NCBI GenBank assembly: GCA_005800865.1
Contig: SYEI01000206.1
Span: forward strand, 1 to 6,639
Source: Bacteroidota bacterium
GTDB lineage: Bacteria; Bacteroidota; Bacteroidia; B-17B0; Aurantibacillaceae
Length of the DNA: 6,639 nucleotides
Reading direction: 5' to 3'
In this document: one piece after another, positions 1 to 5,259 of the stretch
Position numbering within the stretch: position 1 is the stretch's first letter
How the letters are laid out: every line of letters begins with the position of its first letter
The notes under the pieces: model-generated
What the model was told of the DNA's origin: nothing
The model's database searches: none
What the model saw: only the letters and a program-made list of their open reading frames with translations
Position numbers and translations under genes: made by a program

Positions 1-69
1 GGGTTACTTATTAATTTTAACGAAAGCTTAATAAAAAATGGAATTACGCGGATTGTCAATAATTTATAA
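1..69 (+). CDS. 3' end of a probable GxxExxY-family protein (partial)
   Basis: The first 22 codons are open in frame 1 and end in TAA at 67-69. They encode a tail reading GLLINFNESLIKNGITRIV followed by NNL. The block G-L-L-I-N-F-N followed by a short helix and 'GI-R' resembles, from memory, the C-terminus of GxxExxY proteins (PDDEXK_3 family), small nuclease-fold proteins common in Bacteroidota and of unsettled biological role. The conserved catalytic part would lie upstream and is not visible, so the family call rests on this tail only. The gene runs in the same direction as the ketosynthase and ends 49 nt before it. A second frame (2-31) also stays open but gives only nine residues and is less family-like. 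Confidence 0.6.
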   Translation, partial: GLLINFNESLIKNGITRIVNNL

Positions 70-84
70 CTTTAAAAAACTTTG
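52..84 (+). promoter_or_regulatory. Weak candidate Bacteroidota-type promoter for the ketosynthase operon
   Basis: Bacteroidota sigma factor recognises a -33 TTG and a -7 TAnnTTTG. Here ATTG at 52-55 lies 21 nt before AAACTTTG at 77-84, which has the TTTG half but AA in place of TA. A second -7-like match, TAACTTTA at 67-74, overlaps the upstream stop codon but has no TTG at a suitable distance. Either would leave a short leader before the start at 119. The match is partial and the TTTG belongs to the tandem repeat, so this is only a candidate. Confidence 0.22.
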
Positions 85-103
85 CGGCTTTGCGGCTTTG
101 CGA
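80..103. repeat. 8-nt tandem repeat, CTTTGCGG x 3
   Basis: Three head-to-tail 8-nt units occupy 80-87, 88-95 and 96-103. The first two are CTTTGCGG and the third is CTTTGCGA. They are far more GC-rich than the surrounding DNA and sit just downstream of the stop of the partial upstream gene and 15 nt before the ketosynthase start. Tandem CTTTGCG-like units are, from memory, a frequent intergenic repeat type in Bacteroidota genomes. The units share their period and a CTWTGYG core with the arms of the element at 2647-2786. They may instead, or in addition, contribute TTTG to a promoter. Confidence 0.7.
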
Positions 104-118
104 GAAATGATTTAAAAG

Positions 119-1339
119 ATGAACAGAGTAGTAATAACAGGTATAGGAGCTTGGTCGTGTTTAGGTAAAAACGTAGACGAAGTAAGAGATTCATTATTTG
201 CAGGAAAATCAGGAATTGGTTTTGAGCAAGTAAGAAAAGATATGGGCTATCGCTCTGCGTTAACAGGCATGGTAGAAACTCCTGTTTTAAAAGGATTATT
301 AGACAGAAGAGCTCGCATAAGCATGGGGCAACCAGCTGAATTTGCCTATATGGCAACTTCTGAAGCGTTGAAAATGGCTAACATGGATCCTGAATGGATT
401 GAAAAACAAGAGGTAGGTATTATTTATGGTAACGATAGCGTTGCTCAATCTACTATGGAAGCCATTGATACTGTTAGATTAAAAAAAGATACCATGTTAG
501 TTGGTTCTGGAGCAACATTCCAATCTATGAACTCAACAGTTACCATGAACCTTTCTACCATTTATAAATTAAAAGGTATCAACTTCACCTTAGCTGCAGC
601 ATGTGCTAGTGGCTCTCACTCCATTGGAATGGGTTACTTATTAATTCGTACTGGCTTGCAACACCAAGTAATTTGTGGTGGTGCACAAGAAGTTAATCCA
701 TACACATTTGGAAGCTTTGATGGCTTAAGTGCTTTCTCGATAAGAGAAAACGAACCAACCAAAGCATCTCGTCCGTTTGATAGAGACAGAGATGGTTTAA
801 TTCCAAGTGGTGGTGCAGCAACAGTGATTTTAGAAAGTTTAGAATCGGCACAAAAACGTGGAGCAAAAATATTAGCAGAAGTTATTGGATATGGGTTTTC
901 TAGTAATGGTGATCATATCAGTAATTCGAGTGTGGATGGGCAAACTCGTTCTTTAGAAATGAGCTTGAGAGATGCTAAATTAACTCCTAAAGACATTGAT
1001 TATATTAATGCTCATGCTACCTCAACTCCAGGTGGCGACAGAGTTGAAGCAAAAGCAATTGACCAAGTGTTTGGAGATGCTAAAACACCCGTAAGCTCTA
1101 CTAAATCAATGACAGGGCATGAGTGCTGGATGGCTGGCGCAAGCGAAATAGTGTATACAACTTTGATGATGCAAAACGATTTTATTGCTCCAAATATCAA
1201 TTTCGAAAATCCAGACGAGGATACACAAAAGATAAACATTATTGCTCAAACCAAGCAAACACCGTTAAACACTATTTTATCTAATTCTTTTGGTTTTGGA
1301 GGCACAAATTCTACTTTGATAATTAAAAAATTTGCCTAA
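119..1339 (+). CDS. Beta-ketoacyl-[acyl-carrier-protein] synthase, FabF/FabB-like
   Basis: This 406-residue protein is a full-length condensing enzyme that would extend an ACP-bound acyl chain by decarboxylative condensation with malonyl-ACP in the cytosol. The nucleophile is Cys162 in the AACASGS block (160-166). The catalytic histidines are His299 in NAHATSTPGGD (297-307) and His334 in TKSMTGH (328-334), with Lys329 beside it, and the glycine-rich FGFGGTN loop is at 391-397. The Cys means it is an active synthase, not a chain-length factor. After His334 the sequence is ECWMAGASE, where housekeeping FabF typically has a GAAG-type segment. This suggests a specialised, secondary-metabolite-like synthase. 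Start: the only nearby upstream in-frame ATG (107) is followed at once by TAA at 113, so 119 is well fixed. No Shine-Dalgarno is evident. It is followed by an ACP 43 nt downstream on the same strand. The enzyme class is certain; the pathway (flexirubin/aryl polyene-like versus ordinary fatty acid) is inferred. Confidence 0.95.
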   Translation: MNRVVITGIGAWSCLGKNVDEVRDSLFAGKSGIGFEQVRKDMGYRSALTGMVETPVLKGLLDRRARISMGQPAEFAYMATSEALKMANMDPEWIEKQEVGIIYGNDSVAQSTMEAIDTVRLKKDTMLVGSGATFQSMNSTVTMNLSTIYKLKGINFTLAAACASGSHSIGMGYLLIRTGLQHQVICGGAQEVNPYTFGSFDGLSAFSIRENEPTKASRPFDRDRDGLIPSGGAATVILESLESAQKRGAKILAEVIGYGFSSNGDHISNSSVDGQTRSLEMSLRDAKLTPKDIDYINAHATSTPGGDRVEAKAIDQVFGDAKTPVSSTKSMTGHECWMAGASEIVYTTLMMQNDFIAPNINFENPDEDTQKINIIAQTKQTPLNTILSNSFGFGGTNSTLIIKKFA

Positions 1340-1382
1340 ATTTGTAAATTAATACAAATAAAATTCAGAAAGCATAGTAAGC

Positions 1383-1640
1383 ATGACACAGGAAGAGATT
1401 ATAAAAACAGTAAATGGGTTTTTAGTTGAAGAATTTGAAGTAGATGAGGCTAAGATTACCCCAGATGCAAATTTACGTGATACTTTAGAGCTAGATAGTT
1501 TAGACTATGTTGATTTAGTAGTTGTTATTGAAAGTCATTTTGGATTTAAAGTTGTTGGCGAAGATTTCTTGACCATTCATACGTTCCAAGATTTTTATAC
1601 TTATTGCTTTAATAAAGTTCAGGAAAAAGCAGTTGCTTAA
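1383..1640 (+). CDS. Acyl carrier protein (phosphopantetheine-binding)
   Basis: This 85-residue acidic protein has the length and helix pattern of a type II acyl carrier protein. The motif LELDSLDYVDLV spans 35-46, with Ser39 in the DSL triplet as the expected 4'-phosphopantetheine attachment site (codon 1497-1499). It would carry the growing acyl chain for the adjacent synthase. It differs from a housekeeping AcpP, which usually has DSLDTVEL and lacks the aromatic-rich end seen here (FQDFYTYCF, 68-76), so it is probably a dedicated carrier for a specialised pathway. The start at 1383 is the only ATG after an in-frame TAA at 1359-1361; a purine-rich CAGAAAG lies about 10 nt upstream. It follows the synthase by 43 nt and is probably co-transcribed with it. 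A terminator-like hairpin lies 27 nt after its stop codon. Confidence 0.93.
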   Translation: MTQEEIIKTVNGFLVEEFEVDEAKITPDANLRDTLELDSLDYVDLVVVIESHFGFKVVGEDFLTIHTFQDFYTYCFNKVQEKAVA

Positions 1641-1667
1641 TCCTTTTATTATTTTTTCAAAAAAGCT

Positions 1668-1698
1668 AAAAACAAAACACTGGTTGTTTTGTTTTTTT
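1668..1698 (+). terminator. Terminator-like hairpin after the ACP gene
   Basis: An 11-bp perfect stem is formed by 1668-1678 (AAAAACAAAAC) and 1686-1696 (GTTTTGTTTTT), with a 7-nt loop and a seven-T run at 1692-1698 that forms the end of the stem and the tail. The stem is mostly A-T pairs, so it is weaker than the hairpin at 5041. It lies between the ACP stop and the acyltransferase start, which is only 22 nt further on. If active it would reduce expression of the acyltransferase relative to the two upstream genes; readthrough is likely because no convincing separate promoter fits in the remaining gap. Confidence 0.55.
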
Positions 1699-1720
1699 GT
1701 TTAATAGATAACCATGAAAC

Positions 1721-2623
1721 ATGAGTGATCAAAACAAATGGGATGGGCAATCAAAAGCCCAAGTTTTAGGATTTAAAATTTTTGTGTTTATCCTTAATAC
1801 TTTTGGATTGAATCCAGCATACTTTTTACTACGTTTTGTTTCCTTCTATTATTTTCTGTTTTCAAAACCCAACAAATATATTCGTCAGTATTTTATTCAA
1901 GCACATCATTTCTCTCCATTAAGAGCTCGGTTAGCTATTTATAAAAATAACTTCATGCTAGGACAAACTATCATTGATAAAGTAGCAACGATGGCAGGGG
2001 CTAAAACACCTTTTAAAGTGATTCATAAAAATGGGGAAATGCTTGATGAATTAACTGCTATTGGCAAAGGTGGAATTTTAGTGAGCGCGCATATTGGCAA
2101 TTGGGAAGTGGCTGGACAAGGCTTAAACAGATTAGGAACCGCCTTTAATATATTAATGTATTCCAACGAAAAACAAGATGTAAAACAATATATGGATGGC
2201 GTGATGAAAGAAAAAAAAATAAACATCATATCAATCGACGAAGAAACTAAAAGTCATATTATTGAATTACACAAAGCTTTTAGTAATAACGAACTTGTTG
2301 TAATGCACGGCGATAGATACAGAGAAGGCGCAAAAACATTAACTGCCAATTTTTTTGGAAAGCCTGCAAAATTTCCTGCTGGTCCGTTTATAATGGCAGC
2401 CAAATTTGGAGTGCCACTATGCATTGTGTTTGCCGTTAAAACCGATAAACATACTTATCAATTTTCAACTGAAAAACCAATCCAAGTAGATAGAGTAAGA
2501 GGTGAAGCACACCTAGAAAAAGTGTGTCAAGATTTATTATTACAATATGTTGCAAAAGTTGAAGAAACAGCAAAAGCATACCCTCATCAGTGGTTTAACT
2601 ATTACAATTTTTGGCAGCCTTAA
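1721..2623 (+). CDS. LpxL/HtrB-like lysophospholipid-type acyltransferase
   Basis: This 300-residue protein belongs to the lipid A biosynthesis (LpxL/HtrB) acyltransferase family, membrane-associated enzymes that transfer an acyl chain from acyl-ACP to a hydroxyl acceptor. The catalytic HX4E motif is HIGNWE, with His124 and Glu129. Other family features are MHGDR (195-199), NFFGKPAKFPAGP (210-222) and the aromatic C-terminal segment HQWFNYYNFW (289-298). A hydrophobic N-terminal stretch (about 18-48) could anchor it to the inner membrane; no cleavable signal is seen. It follows a synthase and an ACP on the same strand, which suggests that it acts on the product carried by that ACP. Such acyltransferases also occur in flexirubin and aryl polyene clusters. 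The alternative is a true lipid A or ornithine-lipid type secondary acyltransferase. The start at 1721 is preceded by an out-of-frame ATG at 1714 that reads only four codons (MKHE) and stops at 1726-1728, overlapping this start. Confidence 0.9.
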   Translation: MSDQNKWDGQSKAQVLGFKIFVFILNTFGLNPAYFLLRFVSFYYFLFSKPNKYIRQYFIQAHHFSPLRARLAIYKNNFMLGQTIIDKVATMAGAKTPFKVIHKNGEMLDELTAIGKGGILVSAHIGNWEVAGQGLNRLGTAFNILMYSNEKQDVKQYMDGVMKEKKINIISIDEETKSHIIELHKAFSNNELVVMHGDRYREGAKTLTANFFGKPAKFPAGPFIMAAKFGVPLCIVFAVKTDKHTYQFSTEKPIQVDRVRGEAHLEKVCQDLLLQYVAKVEETAKAYPHQWFNYYNFWQP

Positions 2624-2646
2624 TCTGAGATCATCTATAAAAATTA

Positions 2647-2786
2647 AACACATAGTCACATAGATTAAATAAGTAATGTTTTTCGATAAATAAGAACACA
2701 AAGAATTGAAGCGACGCTTCAATTACTATGTTAACTCTATATTCACTTCACCTTTTTTGTGACAGAAAACTATGTGTCTATGTGTT
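2647..2786. repeat. 140-bp intergenic inverted-repeat element
   Basis: Left arm 2647-2663 (AACACATAGTCACATAG) and right arm 2770-2786 (CTATGTGTCTATGTGTT) are inverted copies of each other with one mismatch in 17. Each arm is itself two 8-nt units of CTATGTGN. The element nearly fills the 177-bp gap between two convergent genes (stops at 2623 and 2801) and has a perfect palindrome near its middle (2704-2724). A CACAAAG at 2697-2703 is a further related unit (CTTTGTG on the other strand). There is no open frame of interest inside. This looks like a dispersed, non-coding repeat of a kind seen in Bacteroidota; whether it is mobile, or simply a transcript-end structure, cannot be decided from one copy. 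Confidence 0.65.
2704..2724. terminator. Perfect 21-nt palindrome between convergent genes
   Basis: AATTGAAGCG and CGCTTCAATT are perfect inverted repeats around a single central A, giving a 9-bp stem with a three-base loop in RNA on either strand. It sits between the convergent ends of the acyltransferase and the helical protein gene, where a bidirectional terminator would be expected. The plus strand lacks a T run after it; on the minus strand it is followed by CTTTGTGTTCTT, which is only moderately T-rich. A terminator role is therefore possible but weak, and it may be just the core of the surrounding repeat. Confidence 0.35.
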
Positions 2787-2800
2787 GAAAACCGGCAATA

Positions 2801-4246
2801 CTAAATTTTTGTTTCAATCCATTGCGCATAGTTAATTAAACCAGCGCCATCTTTTGGGTTCTGGAATTTTTTCACAAAAGCTTGGATGTTTGTCTTCAAA
2901 GGTCTCCAACGGTTTTCAGATTCATTTAAAAATTTATTAATCAAATCTAAAATGGCTATGTCGATTTTAATGGACTCTTTTTCTTTCACATCCTCTATCA
3001 ACTTATAAAGCTGATTCAACTGTTTATCGCACAATTCATAATCCTGAAGCTCTACTCTGTTTATTAATTCGAACACTTGTAACTTAACTATAAATGATTT
3101 GTCGAACGACTTAAAATTTTGTGACACATACATTTGGCTAAAAAATTTACTAGCTTGTTTATGTTTTTTTAAATCAAAATTTAAAATAGCTAGATTATTT
3201 AACACGTAAAAATATTGATTGGGATTGTTTTTAATTTGTTTTTCGTTTTGAGCTTCTTCTAATGTATCAATGGCCTTTAAGGCATTGGTCTTACTATAAT
3301 TATTTACCAATATATTATAGTAATAAAAAATGTACTGATTGTATAAAGCTTTATCAAATTCGAAAATTGCTTTATGCAACACATTAGCATATTGTATGGA
3401 TTGGGCATGTTTATCTAACATATAAGACGCATTACATAAATACACCAACAACTGTAATTTCACTTCGTGTGTTTGTTTCGTAAATAATTTATCATTTTCA
3501 AATTCCAATAAACAGGATTTTAAATACGCTTCCAGTGCGGCGTAATCTTTTAGCAACAACATTAAACGACTTAAATTTTGAAATATTTTAATGCGCAACT
3601 GCACAGAGTTTTTTACATAAGACAACTTTACAGTATTCTTTAATGTGTGATTTAACCAAACGGTAATTTCCTTTTTAGTTGTTAAGTTTTGTGTGGTTTT
3701 TACCTCGTGAGATAAAACTGCTAAATTATTTTCTAGATCTTGTAGTAATTTTAAACGTTGACTATTTTCATTTCTTTTTTCAATAATACGCGTAGGACTT
3801 TCTTCTGTATTTTGAATACTCATTCTTACCATTTGCTCATAAATTGCCTCCAGCAGTGCATACTCTTCTTTATCAATTGCTCTTCGCTCAGCTAGTTTTA
3901 AATAATGAAGAGCAAGGTTTGCTTTTTGTTTGCTATTAAAAATTTTTGCGAGGCCAATCAGATGAATTGTATCCGTTTCAGATTTTTTATGATTCAAATT
4001 AGAAAGAACTATGCCAATATCATCAGCAATTTTATTCTTGAGTCTGTAATATTTAGCATCTGGTTTTGTACCTTTATAAATAACATTAAAATGATACTTA
4101 TCCGATTCATCCCCTTGTTTTTTAATAGAGTCAAATAACTCAATATCCTTGCGGCTTTCGAAGTTATGAGTTCGTTTTGTAAAAAGTTTATAGCTTTTTA
4201 ACTCTTCCTTTTCTAAGGATTTAATTAAATCTTGTAAAACATCCAT
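2801..4246 (-). CDS. Hypothetical all-helical (TPR-like) protein
   Basis: I do not recognise a named family for this 481-residue protein. It has no signal peptide or membrane segment, so it is probably cytoplasmic. It is rich in Lys, Leu, Asn and Tyr and appears helical throughout. The N-terminus has LIKSLEKEELKSYKLFTKRT (7-26), which resembles the opening of other uncharacterised Bacteroidota proteins of this size, then a linker with K-X-Y-Y-R-L-K (65-70). Helix pairs with TPR-like spacing are suggested at about 95-143 (AKIFNSKQ, ALHYLKLAERRA), 225-300 (LLKDYAALEAYLKSCL, YANVLHKAIFEFD) and 320-415 (AIDTLEEAQ, YVLNNLAILNFDLKKHKQAS). Such solenoids usually bind proteins, but no partner is indicated. 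It stands alone on the minus strand, convergent with the acyltransferase and divergent from the secreted protein at 4331. No in-frame ATG lies close upstream of 4246. Confidence 0.85.
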   Translation of the reverse strand: MDVLQDLIKSLEKEELKSYKLFTKRTHNFESRKDIELFDSIKKQGDESDKYHFNVIYKGTKPDAKYYRLKNKIADDIGIVLSNLNHKKSETDTIHLIGLAKIFNSKQKANLALHYLKLAERRAIDKEEYALLEAIYEQMVRMSIQNTEESPTRIIEKRNENSQRLKLLQDLENNLAVLSHEVKTTQNLTTKKEITVWLNHTLKNTVKLSYVKNSVQLRIKIFQNLSRLMLLLKDYAALEAYLKSCLLEFENDKLFTKQTHEVKLQLLVYLCNASYMLDKHAQSIQYANVLHKAIFEFDKALYNQYIFYYYNILVNNYSKTNALKAIDTLEEAQNEKQIKNNPNQYFYVLNNLAILNFDLKKHKQASKFFSQMYVSQNFKSFDKSFIVKLQVFELINRVELQDYELCDKQLNQLYKLIEDVKEKESIKIDIAILDLINKFLNESENRWRPLKTNIQAFVKKFQNPKDGAGLINYAQWIETKI

Positions 4247-4330
4247 GATATGAGTATGTAATAAAATTTAAAAGTAATTAATATTTTCTCGTTTTTTTAA
4301 TTAATTTTAGATTAGCAAAAAATCTTTATT
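4247..4330. promoter_or_regulatory. Divergent intergenic promoter region
   Basis: These 84 bp separate two divergently transcribed starts, so both promoters should lie here or just inside the genes. The region is over 80 percent A+T. On the plus strand TAATTTTA at 4302-4309 matches the Bacteroidota -7 motif TAnnTTTG except for the last base. On the minus strand TACTTTTA is a similar 7-of-8 match. Neither has a TTG at the usual distance, so exact promoters are not assigned. No Shine-Dalgarno is seen before either start. Confidence 0.4.
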
Positions 4331-5020
4331 ATGAAACGTCTTTTAATATTATTAATTGTTTTAGCGGAACTAACAAGTTATGGTCAAGCAAAAATTGACA
4401 TGAGTCCTGTTTTTTCGTTTACACCTGCAAATGCTACATCACCAGCAAGTACTGTGAGTTATACAACGCAGGTCAATTTTTCTGCATATATAAAAAATAC
4501 AGGAAACACGGCCTTTAGCGGATCAGTATTGGTAACTGCTGTAAGAGACACATCTGGAGGGATTGGACTTGATTCAATAACGGTATTTGCTTCGCTACAG
4601 CCCAATGGCTTAGACAGTGTTTCGGTTGTTATAACATTTACGCCAACTGCTGGGCCAACAGCGTTTAAATCGGGTGGTAATGGAAATACGATTGTTGTAT
4701 GGCCAATAATTACTAACGGTTCTGGAATTAACGGAGATAGTGTAAGGCCTGTGGTATGGATCAATGATGTTGCAAGTGTTTTTGAGTTTGAAAAAAATCA
4801 ATTTAAAATTTATCCAAATCCGGTGATACATGATTTAACTATTAAAGCTTTGATTGGCAATAACTATAAAAACATTATCATCTATGATGTATTTGCCCGG
4901 AAGGTAAAAGAACTATCGTTTAAAGAAACCATCAATGTTTCTGAATTAAATGCAGGTTCTTATTGGATGATTATTAATTCAGAAGATAAATCGTACCGCA
5001 TCAATTTTATCAAGGAATAA
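4331..5020 (+). CDS. Small secreted protein with T9SS type A sorting domain
   Basis: This 229-residue protein is exported by Sec and then across the outer membrane by the type IX secretion system. It has three parts. Residues 1-19 are a signal peptide (MKRLLILLIVLAELTSYGQ) with a likely cut after the Gln. Residues 20 to about 145 form a beta-rich domain with Ig/CARDB-like features: a Y-I-K-N-T-G-N-T segment (53-60) followed by alternating hydrophobic strands and an L-X-P-N-G-L-D-S-V turn. Residues about 153-229 are a Por secretion tail, with FKIYPNPV at 158-165, a central IIIYDVFARKV strand pair (182-192) and a final YRINFIKE. The middle domain has no visible catalytic residues and is unusually small for T9SS cargo, so an adhesive or structural role is more likely than an enzyme. 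A strong terminator follows 20 nt after the stop. Confidence 0.9.
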   Translation: MKRLLILLIVLAELTSYGQAKIDMSPVFSFTPANATSPASTVSYTTQVNFSAYIKNTGNTAFSGSVLVTAVRDTSGGIGLDSITVFASLQPNGLDSVSVVITFTPTAGPTAFKSGGNGNTIVVWPIITNGSGINGDSVRPVVWINDVASVFEFEKNQFKIYPNPVIHDLTIKALIGNNYKNIIIYDVFARKVKELSFKETINVSELNAGSYWMIINSEDKSYRINFIKE

Positions 5021-5040
5021 AACATTAAGTCATTTTTGTT

Positions 5041-5074
5041 AAAGAGCGAATCTATTAGGTTCGCTCTTTTTTTT
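5041..5074 (+). terminator. Strong rho-independent terminator
   Basis: AAAGAGCGAA (5041-5050) pairs perfectly with TTCGCTCTTT (5060-5069). The stem can extend inward by three more pairs (one of them G-T), leaving a three-base loop, and eight Ts run from 5067 to 5074. It lies 20 nt after the stop of the small secreted protein and ends its transcript, separating it from the PKD-repeat protein gene that follows 185 bp later. Confidence 0.9.
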
Positions 5075-5208
5075 GTTTTCAATTAAAGAAAAAATGCTTC
5101 TGTATATGTAACAAAATAAAAAATTAACTCATTATATACATACAAAAATCAAAATAAATATAATTTGAATATGTAATATTTAATAAAATGATGTTTAAAT
5201 TCAGAAAT

Positions 5209-5216
5209 AGTCTTTG
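5209..5216 (+). promoter_or_regulatory. Weak candidate -7 element for the PKD-repeat gene
   Basis: The 185-bp gap after the terminator is very AT-rich and must hold the promoter of the gene at 5260. AGTCTTTG at 5209-5216, followed by CA, matches the TTTG half of the Bacteroidota -7 motif TAnnTTTG, and would place transcription start about 35-40 nt before the ATG. A TATAATTTG at 5159-5167 is another near match with one extra spacer base. No clear -33 TTG is found for either, so this is tentative. Confidence 0.2.
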
Positions 5217-5259
5217 CAAATTTGTATCAGGAAAATAAATTAACTTTAATACATACAAT

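Noticed and set aside
72..356. Open frame on the minus strand across the ketosynthase start.
   Set aside because: It is antisense to a certain gene, is Leu/Phe-rich as expected for the complement of AT-rich coding DNA, and shows no domain.
1..646. Exact 16-nt direct repeat GGGTTACTTATTAATT at 1-16 and at 631-646 inside the ketosynthase gene.
   Set aside because: The two copies lie in different reading frames of unrelated genes, similarity stops at once on the right, and one such match is not surprising in AT-rich DNA of this length.
1340..1359. Inverted repeat ATTTGTA/TACAAAT between the ketosynthase and ACP genes.
   Set aside because: Seven base pairs, almost all A-T, without a T run; too weak for a terminator and likely chance in this composition.
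4459..4831. Two overlapping minus-strand open frames within the small T9SS cargo gene.
   Set aside because: Both are antisense shadows of a gene with a signal peptide and sorting domain; neither has a recognisable motif.
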